From Anoplopoma fimbria (Eukaryota; Chordata; Actinopteri; Perciformes; Anoplopomatidae): a stretch of DNA of 64,000 bases. Location: NCBI RefSeq assembly GCF_027596085.1, contig NC_072457.1, forward strand, positions 3,650,069-3,714,068, read 5' to 3'. The position numbers were made by a program, and so were the translations under genes. A model generated the notes under the pieces. It was not told the origin of the DNA, did no database searches, and saw only the letters and a list, made by a program, of their open reading frames with translations. Below, in pieces: positions 51,601-64,000 of the stretch (positions are counted from its first letter, which is position 1; the number at the start of each line of letters is the position of its first letter).

Positions 51601-54600
51601 TGTTTCATAATTACGGCCCCTCTCTTGCCACTGTGTCCGCCTCAAAGTGTATCCAACAGCAGCAGCAGCAGCGTCCAACCGGCAGTGCCACAACCCGTGA
51701 ATGTCACTATTACGGCTCTTTCTGAAAACTGAGTGTTTCCACTGTGTTTCGCCCTCAATACGTTGTGCAGTCACATCCAGGGTTTTTCCACCTCACAAGT
51801 CAGGAGCCCCGTAGTCCGTCTCTCCTGTCTCTGTTTTCATCACTTTCTTTCTTTCTGCATACCTCAACTGGTTCTTTATCTGTGACTAGTTTGCCATTCA
51901 GCCTCTGTGTGTTTAGCTCAGAGTAGGTAGATCCATTCCTGTCTCAGCTATCTGAGCTTCCATCTGGATAATACCATCAGAATTTAAAACAAAAACTCTC
52001 TTGCTTCTTTACATACTCAGGTGATAGTTTTTATTGGAGCTCTACACTTTATTTAAACGTAATCTTTCCTGAACATGTCAGGATTTCAAATGATGTCAGT
52101 GCACAGATTATGGATGATAAATTATGCTGTTTTTATGTCGATATTTACAGGTTACACAAGCCACAAATCAGATTGTGATGAACTGTGCTGACATCGACAT
52201 CATCACTGCGTCCTTCGTACCGCCGGGAGGAGAAGGTGAGGGTCAGAATCTTTTCTGCTTTTTACACTCTTTGTTACAAACTGCATAAACTAAAATGTAG
52301 TTTGTATGAATCTTGATGTTTTTTTTTTATTACACCTGATATTTAAATTCCTGAAATAGGAAGAGGGAGTATTGCATGCTCATGGTCTCATGTCTTCTTC
52401 TTCCTCTCTTTTTGTTTTAGAAATTAATGCCACAGGATTCAACTATCAAAATGAGGATGAGAAAGTCACCCTGTCATTTCCTAGCGCTTTACAGAAAGGT
52501 AAGAAGGGACTCCACTTGTCTCTGCTGTTGGTTGTGTCGGCTTCTGCAACATTATTCTGTCTTTTTATGCTCTTGAAGAATGAAACGTGTTTTAACTAAC
52601 ATTAAAACTCTTTCACAAGGCTCTGGCACGTTGAAGATAGACTTTGTCGGGGAGCTGAACGACAAAATGAAGGGATTCTATAGAAGTAAATATACGTCCC
52701 CTGCTGGAGAGGTCCGCTACGCTGCTGTCACACAGTTTGAGGTGAGCTGATGGCTTCAAGGAAACGCAATGTTTTCTTCTGGGGAAAGTTGAGTGTGTTG
52801 CTTAACCCACTACTTGCCTGTGTTGCATCACAGTAGGGGCGTGGTGGTCATGTGACTTGTTGGTTTTGCAAGATTTGTACTAAAGATGAGGCAATGTCTC
52901 AAATGTCATCCTATTTATACATACTTATGTTTTGAAGATACCTCTGTGTTTACAAGTCGAGTCAAAAACCAGGTCAGTCTGGACTTTGACTTGGGGGGGT
53001 TCATTTAAACCTTCAGGATATCCACCTGATGTTTACTGACACAGGTTTGTGTGAGCACACTGGAAGATAAAGAGACAAAGATAAGTCAGAGAGATGGGGG
53101 AGAGACATGGGAGAAAGAAGGGAGACACGAGAGAGGGAGACGAGAGAGAGAGAGAGAGAGACAGGAGAGAGAGACAAGTGAAAGAGAGAGACAGAGAGGA
53201 AAGAGAGAGATGGGAGGAGAGTGTAAATTATTGGAGTGTCTGCCAACCCTATATGTAAAATAGTAAAAGTTTATCATTAAAATGAGAAATGTCTATTTTT
53301 TAAGAAATAAATACTTGTCAAAAAAAGTTATGTCTTCTCATTGAAGCACATATCCTAAAATCAATTGTTAACAGTTTAACAGTCCAGCTCGAGACAGAAG
53401 TATGTGTGAAACATAATCGATAGGAGGAAGTGTTCAGACCCAGCCTACTGAAATACTTTCATGATCACACACTCAGTACCTCACCGCAACTTCTGTTTAG
53501 CTGCTAGCTCACATTGTGTGTTTAGGCTCCTACCTGTGTTCAATGTTAGATGAACACAGGTAGGAGCTGTAACAACTTCCAGCAACACCAGTTGGTTGAC
53601 GCCTGTGGTGATGGAGCCTAATGTGGTAAATGTTTCAGGCTCCCCACTGGAAATTTAAAAAAGGGCATCTTTTTGTTCTAAAGCTCGTCAGTAGATTAAA
53701 TCATTGCCTCCGGGCTTTTTTGATTTAAATGAAATGCTACAACTGAATGTGATCTGCTTTGAAAAACAGCTGACAGGGTTCCTTTACCTGACACACATAA
53801 AAAAAGGCTTGACTGTAGTGCTGCTGCTCACACAGCAAAATTACTTCTGAAAGGACAAATAAAAGTGGAAAATACCAGAAGTCTATAGGTTGGTATGAAT
53901 GTGAAAGCTGTTCCACACAGGAGGAGCACATAATGGGTCTATAGAGTCTATAGATCAGGTCGGTAGCTCTCTCCTCTCTGGCTCTCTCTATATCTTTCTT
54001 TTCCTCTCATTGAGAGTTTCCCCGTCGTTTATTGTCATACATATTTAATGAGCAACAATGCTCATTAAATATGTAGAAAAATAGAAATAGAGCAAGTAAA
54101 AAGAAAAAGGAGACTCTTAAGACCTAAAATAGTTCAAAGCTACAATATAGGGATAAAATATACCATATTTAAACTGTAAATAATATATATTGGTGTAAGA
54201 CAGATGTACTGTAATCACACAGTGAATAAACTATATGTATATGTATATTTACATACATTTATATATGAAAATAGCTTCCTTTTACAGTCCTCTGTACCTT
54301 TTTATGTCTGAGAGGCCACAGTGTCTCTCAGATAAAATCTAACACAGATATGATGACAGCAAGCTCAGACTGATTTTAAGAGGTATTTTGATGTCGGGTG
54401 TGAACTGCAATCCCCCCTCCCCCTCCTGCTGGATCTGCATCCAGTCTAGACTCCCAACACTCTGGGTCTCACTTTTTGTGTCCTTTTTTTTCTCTCCCTC
54501 TTTCCTCCAGGCCACGGACGCTCGCAGAGCTTTCCCCTGTTGGGATGAGCCAGCGATCAAAGCCACCTTTGACATCGCTCTGATAGTTCCCAAGGACCGC

Positions 54601-54699
54601 GTAGCCTTGTCAAATATGGTACGTGTTCATATGGTCACTCCGCTGAGAGACTCCAGACTGCCTGAGTCACTCTCTGCTGCCAAGTTTCTTTTATGTGTG

Positions 54700-54756
<57 letters not shown>

Positions 54757-55642
54757 CCCCCCCACTTTCCTTTCGTAGCTTACATAACAGAGGGCAGACA
54801 GCCACTGCATATTTTACCTCTTGGCTAATGTTATGTTTAACGACGTGTGAAATTAAACTACTGTACAGACAAAGTCTCCTCTTAAAAAAACCCACGTGTG
54901 TTGTGTTTGTGATACTCGGCCATTTTTCACTGAAGGCGTTTGCAGCCAAATTGCATCAGAAAACATCATCTGTTTTAGATTATTCCTAACAACGCCAAAC
55001 CCTCCAGGCTAACGAGGCTCGTCTGGGCGGTGACGATGGAGCTAAATCTGGGTCTTTCTGATGACTGAATTAATATGAATTTGCCCAATACCAAAGGAAT
55101 ATTACAGACAAATAACCCTAGATATGAATAAATGTATTATTATAGACAAACACTGATTATTACAGACAGATTGCAGACCATCGTGTGGAGGGCTGAAGTG
55201 AAGGAAGTTAGATTATTTTGGCCAGCAGGACGGAGCCCTGCTCAGATTGATGCCGCTCCAGCTCTTGACCTTTTTGTGTCCACGTACTTGCTGAAATTTA
55301 TTTTCACAGCAAGTCTCCTGTGACCTTTTTTTTTTAAAGTCCAGTGCAATGAGTTCGTCTGTGCACGTTTACAGATGCTGCTCAGTGGAAACTTGAGGGT
55401 TTACACGCTGGTACAGATGGTGATAGATATCTACAAGTACTTGGATAAATGTCAACATCTGGTGATAGTCTGGATTCTTCTTTTGTTGACAAGCCGTAAA
55501 CAGTAAATGTTTTGTGTGTGCCTGATATCTCTTCTTGCTCTGAGCTATAGAGCTCCATTAAATACAGTGAGCCTCTCTGTTGCCCCGGGTGACATGTTCC
55601 TTAACTACCATGAACACACACTGTTATTTATTTTGACTCAAT

Positions 55643-55725
<83 letters not shown>

Positions 55726-58700
55726 GTCCTGCTGTCACAAATACTCACTAGAGCACCAAATGTGGATTAATAGTCCCCAAACAAATGCACTATTCCCTCC
55801 AGTTTGTTTGCTTTAAAAAAAGCTCCAGAGACCAGCTATTTTTTTTAATATGAAACTATGCATTTGTTTGTAAATATTGACATCCTCCGTAGAAACCAAC
55901 AGGCTTGGAGCTGAGAGTCACAGACAGGAAGTCAGACATTATTGAGAGAGGGACTTAAACATTGATGGTTTTGATATTTTTGTGGGATTTGGGTGACAAT
56001 AAGAAAAATAACCTTTTTTAAATGATAATTCCAGATGTCTAACGATTGTGGTGATCGTTGTTGAAGCGCCATTATAGGGCCAAAGTCATTACTTGTAGGG
56101 AACAACCATCATAAGCTAATGGGAACAATGTCACTAATGGTGTCTAAGTAGATTCATGCTCTGCAGCAGATAAAGCATTCTGATTTTAATGACCCCTTTG
56201 ACATTCCTTCAAGTTTGGCGTTCTACCAAATGCCAAAGTTGTGGTGTTTAATAAATATATTTCAGCCATTAACATCTGCCAATGGGGCTTGAGACTTTTT
56301 GTCTGTTTGCATTATACAACATCACTCTTTTGCCCAACAGACAGAAAATCTAATGGAATTAAAAGCTTTTTTTTTTATGAGCAATGAGCTGCTTCAAAAA
56401 GTCCCATTTCTGCACAATGCACCAATATTAACGGTTAAACTCATTTTCTGCTGTCAGTAATCTGTTTCCGCGCCACTAAACTTAATCTCTCCCTCACCCA
56501 GAATGTCATTGATCGAAAGCCATATCCGGAGGATGAAAACCTGGTGGAGGTGAAGTTTGCCACCACGCCCATCATGTCCACATACCTTGTAGCTTTTGTC
56601 ATCGGTGAATACGACTTTGTGGAGAGCCAGTCATCAGACGGAATAACGGTACGCGTCTACACGCCAGTCGGGAAGGCGGAACAAGGGAAATTTGCACTGG
56701 AGGTGAGACATTCTTTAAAATATTACCAAATATCAAACCATTGTTGAGCCACAGCAGTTGCTTTACTGTTATTTAAACTACAAACATGGCTGGAGATGTA
56801 GACAAATCTATGAGAAACCAACATATTTACCGGTAAATTCCACCTGAATACTTGAATGTGCTTCATCCTTTGTGTCCCCGTTAGTCTAGCTGTATAGAAC
56901 ACGAAAGACTGTTTTTAAATTATTCATACATTTTAAAAATAACTTTTTTTTCCTTCTTATTTTCGCAGGTTGCAACTAAAACCTTACCTTTCTACAAAGA
57001 CTACTTCGATGTTCCTTATCCGTTGCCTAAAATCGATCTCATAGCTATCGCTGATTTTGCTGCTGGTGAGTAACTGTCCATCCTTCATTCAGTTTACTTT
57101 GAGACATTTCCACTGAAAATGCTGAAAAGTGAAACACATACCATTTCTTTCCACTCAGGTGCCATGGAAAACTGGGGCCTTGTTACCTACAGGTAAGACT
57201 AAGCTGCTCTTGAACTACTCATTCAACAGGATCAGATTTACAGTGAAGATACTCGTGCTAGGTTGTCGGGAATAAGGCTAAATAACACATAGAAGTCAGG
57301 TTTTGATGTTCGAAAATATGGAATGGCGATAGTTACATGGTACCTTTGACCTCTAACCTTAATATATGTAAATAGAAACGGGGTTATATGATTACCCATA
57401 AGTCTCCCCTTTACAGACATACCCGATGATAATGTTTTCAGATGCTTTCAGAAGTTTTCTTCATGCTGTATAAATAGGTTTTTTTCCATTCTAAAATGGG
57501 GTATATTAATGTTTCTGCATAGTGGAGTCCTTTAACAGTCTTTGAAATTGCATGAATTTTTAAAAACTGTATGAAATGAGCTGTTGTTGACCTCTCAGAT
57601 AGTTGCAGCCTCATGAAACTTTACAACCATGAACTAGAGACAATGAGCAAACAGAGTGTGTGGATTTCCTACCTGATGGACAATAAGGGGGTTTCTCAGC
57701 CGTTTCCAGAACATGTTTTATTACATTGTAATCTTTTGGTTTGGGACTGTTGATCGGACAAAACGAGCAATTAAAGAATGTTTCTCTGGGCTCTGGGAAA
57801 ATTGCCTTTTTCATTACTTTCTGATGTTTTTATAGACAGTTATTAATCATAAAAATAATAATTGTAAACTTTAGTTGTGCAGCTCCAGGTCTCCTTGAGA
57901 AAACAGCATTTAGTTCTTCCTTTCTTTCAGACAAAGTTCTTGTTGCTGTTGTTTTTTGTTTTTTTTTGGTTGACATCTGCGACGGCTTTTTAATTGCCTT
58001 CTGGTCAGCTCGTCGTGCCGCCACCTGTTGGGTGTTCAGGCGTGTGATTAGCAAACAGCAGCAGGCTTCATTCGTCGGCCATCTTCAGCCACCTGCGTGC
58101 AGGTTTTCTTAATAAACAGCTCCAGCAGCTGAGTGGACTCAGGATGGGTGATGGATGGAACCCCGCCCGTGTTCAGAGGAGGTGTCGACCTTCAGCCTGT
58201 CTCCGTGTCGCTTTGACTCTCTGTTGTTGTTTTTCTTCCAGGGAGACGGCTCTGCTAATCGACCCCAAGAACTCCTGCTCGTCCTCCAGGCAGTGGGTGG
58301 CGCTGGTGGTCGGACACGAACTCGCCCACCAGTGGTTCGGAAACCTGGTCACCATGGTAACCGGCCATAATCTTCCAACAGCTATTTGTGAAACTGAGAA
58401 AAAATAATTCACATATACAATAACATGTAGCGATCTGCTTTAAACATAATAGAAATCATAACACAAACACAACTCAGGACCGTAATGATTAAAAAACTGG
58501 TGCTCTAATTGGAAGACAGTTTTCTAAAACGGAAGAGACAAACGTAAAGCATAATATTTCCGGAAGGGAATTATTTTCAAGGACTCTCGGTACCCAATGT
58601 AATCTTATGTGTTTGTGTGTGTGTGTGTTAACAGGAATGGTGGACCCATCTGTGGCTTAATGAGGGATTTGCATCCTGGATCGAGTATCTGTGTGTGGAC

Positions 58701-60727
58701 CACTGCTTCCCAGAGTACGACATCTGGACCCAGTTTGTCTCAGCCGACTACACCCGCGCTCTGGACCTGGACGCACTGGACAGCAGCCATCCCATAGAGG
58801 TGAGCTGTGGACCGGACGGATTCACTATATATAGTGTATTTACACTGGACCACTTTGGGAAGAAAGTTTTTACTTGTGGCAACTAGTGATTAAGACTAAG
58901 ATCACTCCACCAGGATATGCAGCGTCTCGACTTAACAGTTTCTAAAGTAATTATGACGGATAAATGGAAATCCTCCTTATTATGGATAATTGTGTTTTAA
59001 GTAATCTGTTTTATTGAGTCTGTGAGAGGCAAAAAGTATGTGTTTAAAATACACCAAAAGTACAACAAAGCTTCATTGGGTCCAGTCAGATGTCTGAGAG
59101 GACCATTCTATAGCTGCGTTGTCACCAAAAGGTTCCTGGGACTACGTTTTAAGGAACTAAAAGGTTTCCTCAGCTTATTGTCGTCCGTGTTTCCATAGCA
59201 GTCAAATTACCTGTAAACATTTAGCAAATTAGTCCGCCGACATTTAAAAAAAGCTACATGATGTGGGACGAGGTCGTCCGGAGGTCGTAGAGGCTAAACT
59301 CACTCTGCAGACTGTAGTTAGGTGTGTCCGCCTGATTCGTCTAATAAACACTTGCACGCTGTAATGATGAAAACGCAGAGGAGGAAAATGAAAGGGAGAG
59401 TGTCCGTCTTCACAGTGAGTCATCTGTTGAGTGTTCGAAGGTTATTAATTGGTAAATCTATCTTATCTATTTTATTCCTCTCATTAACAGCCATGTCTCT
59501 CGCCTTTTCTTTTTTTAAATGAGTCAGACAGCGACAGCAGTGCTTCAGTTTACTTCAAATGTTATTTAATAAAGAACAATGTTTGTCTTTGAAATGGTCC
59601 TGAATCAATGCTATAGTACTTCCTTGTTTTGTAAATGGGGAACCAAACCAATAGTTCAACCAGAGCGACCATTCATAGACCAGAAAGAGACTAAGATCCC
59701 TCTGAGCAACAGATGATGAAGAAATCATCAGTCATTGGACAAAGAAACTGAAAGCTTAGCATCAAAATGTGTGCAGATTTAACAACTTCCTGTTCCAGAG
59801 TCTGTTGTTTCACAATGATGCAGCCTTTTATGAGCTGGACTTAAAAGTAAAGCTCTTATTCAAAGGTCACGCTAGAAACAGAAGGTTGGTCTAGAGTCAG
59901 CACTATTGGAATATCAGCTGAACAAATCACAGTTTAAATAAAACTAAAATATCAATGTTACTTCAATGTAACTGTTGCTTTTTTGGACTGGAAAACAAAT
60001 TCAACATCACAATTTTTCACCCTGTCATGCAACACTGTTTGAACATCGACTAAATGGAAGTTTGAATCATTTAATTCAACTTTTTGCAACAAAACAATTT
60101 CTAATGTGAAAAATGCATTTGGTGTCTGAAAGTGTTTTTTTCTCTCTTAAAAAAGAAAGAATAAAGAAAAACAATCAATATAACTTTTTTGAACAGCAGA
60201 GTATGTTAACACCATTACAGTCGGACTCTTTAACATCTGACTCCTGTCTCTCTGTTTCCTGCTCCAGGTGAACGTTGGTCATCCATCAGAGGTAGATGAG
60301 ATCTTTGACGCCATCTCCTACAGCAAAGGAGCGTCTGTGATCCGCATGCTGCACAACTACACAGGAGACGAGGTTAGTCGTCTAACTCCGGTAGTGTCTT
60401 TTCCACTTTACACGTTGTTCATGGAGGTTCACCTCTCACTCTTCCTTTTGTAGGACTTTAGGAAAGGAATGAACGCCTATCTTTTGAAGTTCCAACATAA
60501 AAATGCTTCGACAGGTAAGAACACACGAGATGAGACCGAGGTGTAAAAATAGATGTTTTCCCGGTTTGATAATCACTCTGACCCGCCGGCTGTCTTCCAC
60601 AGAGGACCTATGGGACTGTCTGGAACAGGCCAGTGGAAAACCCATCGCGGCCGTGATGAGCTCGTGGACCAAGCAGATGGGCTTCCCAATCTTAGTGGTG
60701 GAGCAGGAGCAGGTGAGCTGGTTTTTT

Positions 60728-60762
<35 letters not shown>

Positions 60763-60908
60763 ATGTCAGACATTTTCATCACACACTGAACTGAACTTTC
60801 TATCTCTCAGCTTCTTTCCAACTTACTAAACAGTGAAATTCCCAAGATGAAATGACAAAGTGTTTGTCTAGAGGCTGGTTTCTAATTTAGTAGCCTGTTT
60901 GCTGATTA

Positions 60909-60974
<66 letters not shown>

Positions 60975-62432
60975 ACCACGATGTTTGTTTATAGCAAGGT
61001 GACGACCGCATCCTCAAGTTAACTCAGAAGAAGTTCTGTGCCAGTGGACCACACAATGGTGAGAGTTTATAGACCTAATGTTGTGGTTTTTTTAATTCAA
61101 CTCATATAGAATATGTTTTATATTCTATTATATGTTGAACTATATATAATTTATATTCTATGTGTGCACTATATTTTGTTATAATATATCTTATATCCCA
61201 TTCTTTATTATGTTATGTTATATTAATTTATTACATTATGTATTTGATTATATTTCTATTATAATACTATACGTTGTTTAATAACTTAATCATATTATAT
61301 TTTTAGTCTCTTGTGCAATGTTTCTTTGCTGCATCTTTTCAGTCTTATTATTCACATTTTACTTCCTCTATTTATCTACTTATTTATGCTCTTGTGCTGC
61401 TGCACCTAAAGAGAGATAAGATAAGAAGTTTATCTTATCTCTTCTTTTTTATGACTGATGTCGTGCCGTTGTAGCTTCTCATTCCCTCCTTCTCCTTTGT
61501 GTTGTTTGACAGGTGAGGATTGCCCCAGCTGGATGGTCCCCGTTAGTATTTGTACCAGCGAGGACCCCAAATGCTCAAAGCTCAAGGTTCTGCTGGACAG
61601 ACCGGACACGACCATCACCGTGAGCGGCGTCGCACCCGACCAGTGGGTCAAGGTGAGGGTCGAGTCCCCACCGCGCTCTCAAACACCAGCTGCTAATGCT
61701 TCACTTTACCTCTCATATTTAGACAAGTGCTTTATCAGTTGTAGGTTTTAAATCAGGAACACACTGATCCAACTGTTTCTGTCCTGACACTGATTCTGAT
61801 GCCCAAACTATCTGCCAAGCACCGTTCTGATACTTTGCATTTTTTTGATAAATAAAACTCATTTAAAACTTACTTTTATGTACCAACTTCTGATGATTTT
61901 TGGGGGAAATAAAAGTATCTGAAAGTGAAAATAATGAGAAGAAGAAACTGTATTTGATGTAAATCAGTCACATCTGGTCGTTATCATGCTAATAGATCAG
62001 ATTGATGCATCTCTCTAAGTGTAGTTTATTAAAGGGAGCGTCAAAACATTTAGTTTAATTTGTAGAAATGCAGGTTTTATGTTGAAGTGTTTGAATAATT
62101 TAAGCTTACAATCTTTCTACGTGGAATATTCATCTGCTTCTACAAACTCTTTGCATTATGCAGTATGAAAACAATGCAGCGTCGTAACGTGGCTCTACAG
62201 GTCTTGTGTCTGCGGCCGTGTTTGTGTAAAAGGTCGAGTACAAACAAACGTGTAAAACTTTAAGCTGAGATAGTCACAGTGTTTGTCTCTTTCACCTCAT
62301 CGGAAAGTTAAACTTTGACCAAAACGGGACCCGGTTTCCTTGAGCTGAATTAATGAGTCATGAGAAGATGCCTCAATCTGATCTCAAAAACAGTTCAGAC
62401 ACAGTTCACAGACTGGAGTTCTCTTTTTTTTT

Positions 62433-62480
<48 letters not shown>

Positions 62481-63260
62481 TTTGTTAGGAGGAAGAACAG
62501 GAGAGGAAGTGGTCATCAGATCCGCCAATGCTTGTTATTGTTGTGGGGGATTCTGGGTGAAATTGTCATCCATGGATCGATACGGGTTCAAACGGTTTAG
62601 AAAAAAATTCAAGCTCATTCTTTTCTGTGTTAAATTACACAGAAACATTACATGATATCACTGTCTCACCTAGAGCACGATAGATCTGTATATAGCATAA
62701 CAGAATTAGTCTGTTATGTTATTTAATATTCTATTCTGCCAATCTGGGAGTGTGAATGAGGAGAGAATGTGAACAGACTTGTTCGATTTCTCATGGGTGT
62801 AACTTGAGAATTAGCTCAGCTGTCTGATGATGTTTCTGTCTGAACAAAGGCTTTTACAGTTGATACTGATCCGTAAATTATCGGCTTGTTCAACTAAATT
62901 ATGAGTCAGTTCAGAGCTACAGGTCTGCTAAAAAAAAAAAAGTTATCTCTTCTAATGTTCAGTTAAAAGTCAGAATTATTTGGGTTTTATTTTGTTGACG
63001 AAACCCTCGAGCATTAGCGTTAGGATGATGCTGGTTCACTCCCCTTTAAGCCATGCTGGATAAGAACTGATGAACCTAGGTTTCCCCCTCTCAGTCTGAC
63101 CCAGATGTGTCCCTGCCGTTCACAGATCAACCCCGGCACCGTGGGCTTCTATCGCATCCAGTACAGCTCGTCCATGCTGCAGAGTCTGCTGCCCGGCATC
63201 AGAGACCTCAGCCTGCAGCCGGTGGACCGACTCGGCCTGCAGAACGACCTCTTCTCCCTG
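48672..63260 (+). CDS. npepps: npepps, puromycin-sensitive aminopeptidase (3' end outside window)
   Basis: Cytosolic M1 zinc aminopeptidase that trims peptides, including proteasome products. Coding exons: 48672-48794, 52151-52235, 52421-52498, 52620-52741, 54511-54618, 56502-56702, 56969-57065, 57159-57192, 58242-58356, 58635-58799, 60268-60372, 60454-60514, 60603-60712, 60995-61058, 61513-61652, 63126-63260. They sum to 1743 nt (581 codons), all in phase. Catalytic parts by residue from this start: GAMEN 272-276, HELAH 308-312 (zinc ligands H308, H312), NEGF with third ligand E331, and catalytic tyrosine Y394 in ISYSKG. These equal human numbering minus 44. The start [16 protein letters not shown] matches the second human methionine. 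The remaining third of the protein lies right of 64000. Confidence 0.97.
49180..49910 (+). repeat. AAGTACTACTGTAATAC minisatellite
   Basis: About 730 bp built from 'ctataagtactactgtaata' units of roughly 21-24 bp. A second block, 'aggagaatactctgctagaa', recurs every 100 bp or so, giving a loose higher-order pattern. Confidence 0.85.
51550..51732 (+). CDS. Small ORF with hydrophobic N-terminus, unrecognised
   Basis: An ATG at 51550 opens a 60-residue frame ending TGA. A basic start ([12 protein letters not shown]) is followed by a hydrophobic stretch ([18 protein letters not shown]), a Ser run and [11 protein letters not shown]. It looks like a signal anchor or secreted peptide, but it lies inside npepps intron 1, matches no family I know, and overlaps an open frame on the other strand. 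It could equally be chance or the relic of a captured exon. Confidence 0.2.
   Translation, partial: DRKKKTKAMWRSAICLACFIITAPLLPLCPPQSVSNSSSSSVQPAVPQPVNVTITALSEN
52742..54510. other. npepps intron 4
   Basis: Contains a GA-rich tract (about 53090-53215), and nothing else recognised. Introns 2 and 3 (52236-52420, 52499-52619) are short and unremarkable. Confidence 0.55.
54694..54754 (+). repeat. (TG)n microsatellite
   Basis: 61 bp with one TTTG interruption. Confidence 0.9.
55578..55850. repeat. Interspersed repeat copy 2 with internal CA array
   Basis: Matches 4455-4920. It reads 'gtcacaaatactcactagag' without the LINE tail present in copy 1, but has an 81-bp CA array (55644-55724) where copy 1 has only a few CA units. 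Confidence 0.65.
57159..58799 (+). CDS. npepps: npepps exons 8-10: substrate motif and zinc site
   Basis: Exon 8 is a 34-nt micro-exon encoding [11 protein letters not shown], the exopeptidase motif. Exon 9 encodes [18 protein letters not shown] and [16 protein letters not shown], the HEXXH helix. Exon 10 encodes [19 protein letters not shown] with the third zinc ligand. All key residues are present, so the enzyme should be active. Confidence 0.96.
57193..58241. other. npepps intron 8
   Basis: 1.0 kb, nothing recognised. Introns 6, 7 and 9 (56703-56968, 57066-57158, 58357-58634) are also plain; intron 9 ends with a short TG run before the exon 10 acceptor. Confidence 0.5.
58800..60267. other. 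npepps intron 10
   Basis: 1.5 kb, nothing recognised beyond AT-rich sequence. Confidence 0.5.
60729..60756 (+). repeat. Poly(T) run after exon 13 donor
   Basis: 28 T residues starting 17 bp after the exon end. U-rich tracts just inside donors are known binding places for TIA1-type proteins. Confidence 0.8.
60910..60966 (+). repeat. (CA)n microsatellite before exon 14
   Basis: 57 bp, ending 28 bp upstream of the exon 14 first base, between the likely branch region and the acceptor. Confidence 0.9.
61653..63125. other. npepps intron 15
   Basis: Contains a T run of about 55 bp (62424-62479) and otherwise nothing recognised. Intron 14 (61059-61512) has a TATA-like AT-rich stretch and GATAA/TTATC words. 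Confidence 0.55.
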
Positions 63261-63268
63261 GTGAGGAG

Positions 63269-63322
63269 CACACACACACTCACACACACTCACACACACT
63301 CACACACACACACACTCACACA

Positions 63323-63367
<45 letters not shown>

Positions 63368-63535
63368 ACACACACTCACACACTCACACACTCACACACA
63401 CACTCACACACTCACTCACTCACACACACTCTCTCTCTCACTCACTCACACACTCACTCACTCACTCACTCACTCACTCACTCACTCTCTCTCTCACACT
63501 CTCACTCACTCACCACTCTCACTCACTCACCCACT

Positions 63536-63575
<40 letters not shown>
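63269..63575 (+). repeat. Compound (CA)n/(CACT)n array after the exon 16 donor
   Basis: 307 bp of CACA, CACT and CTCT words beginning 8 bp after the GTGAGG donor of npepps exon 16. The remaining 63576-64000 is AT-rich intron 16 with no exon. Confidence 0.92.
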
Positions 63576-63577
<2 letters not shown>

Positions 63578-64000
63578 TCAACTCAAATTTGTTGATGTTT
63601 TTTTTAGAAAACATTTCCTAACATTTATGGTTTGGCGATATAACTAAAGTCCAAACTCTTAAGGATGTTTTCTGGGGTTTTGTTTTTGAGAACCCAAGAA
63701 CTTTTAAGTACACTAAACTTATAAAGTTACCAGTTTTTCCTTCCAGATGCTGATTGCGATACAGATCTGATGTGTGTTTAAAAACAAAAACTAAATTAAA
63801 CCGCTCATAATTCCCTCTCTAATATTGTTGTCCTTCGAACAACTGTGTATATATTCAATTTTCTCGCCAAAAAATAACATTTTTACTAGATTACCTTTTT
63901 TTGGAATACTGGGCGTCAAATAAAAAGCTCTTCATGTCAGAAATGTAAATTATAGCAAACTATTTATGCCAACTATTGAAGGCAACGTATAAAGCAGAGT

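Larger units (their letters stand above)
48795..52150. other. npepps intron 1
   Basis: 3.4 kb. 48860-49140 is rich in 'gctagc' and 'ttagctt' words. 49180-49910 is a minisatellite. 51550-51732 has a small open frame (see separate entry). A short CpG-rich start suggests regulatory sequence near exon 1. Confidence 0.55.
54619..56501. other. npepps intron 5
   Basis: Holds a TG array (54694-54754) and interspersed repeat copy 2 with its CA array (55578-55850). No exon found. Confidence 0.6.

Noticed and set aside
51409..51774. 121-residue minus-strand frame in npepps intron 1
   Set aside because: No recognisable domain, no splice context and low-complexity Ala run from a GCT/AGC repeat.

Overview
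This is vertebrate nuclear DNA, almost certainly from a teleost (probably a percomorph). It holds four multi-exon protein genes with GT-AG introns, a dense load of dinucleotide microsatellites, fish-type tRNA-derived SINEs, 5'-truncated LINE tails and short inverted-repeat elements. No prokaryotic features, rRNA, functional tRNA genes or CRISPR arrays were seen.

Layout. (1) Minus strand, 11833 down past the left edge: socs7 (suppressor of cytokine signalling 7). Six coding exons are visible, ending inside the SH2 domain; the rest of SH2 and the SOCS box lie outside. (2) 11834-20392: an 8.5-kb head-to-head intergenic region full of repeats (a direct duplication, nested SINEs, inverted-repeat elements, seven CA/TG arrays). 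(3) Plus strand, 20393-38092: gpr179, an orphan class C GPCR, with 11 coding exons. Exon 1 carries a frame disruption; the last exon encodes about 20 CPW[E/D] motifs. (4) 38093-40505: tail-to-tail intergenic region. (5) Minus strand, 47483-40506: mrpl45 (mitoribosomal protein mL45), complete in eight coding exons, 315 aa. (6) 47484-48671: a head-to-head promoter interval containing a striking 16-bp-register minisatellite and a paired CRE-like palindrome. (7) Plus strand from 48672 past the right edge: npepps (puromycin-sensitive aminopeptidase). Sixteen exons and 581 codons are visible, including the whole zinc site.

Gene order socs7-gpr179-mrpl45 matches human 17q12 as I know it, and npepps next to mrpl45 fits the related human loci on 17q. 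The genes are functionally unrelated (ubiquitin ligase adaptor, retinal ON-bipolar receptor, mitoribosome, cytosolic peptidase), so this is a conserved syntenic block rather than a pathway cluster. Exon borders were found by eye from splice consensus, phase and remembered human proteins. All phases close except in gpr179 exon 1.

I did not find a wholly new biological system. The most unusual items are the two-letter 16-mer array in the mrpl45/npepps promoter interval, the recent 63-bp expansion of CPW motifs in gpr179, the gpr179 exon 1 frame break, and long CA or pyrimidine tracts placed right at splice sites.
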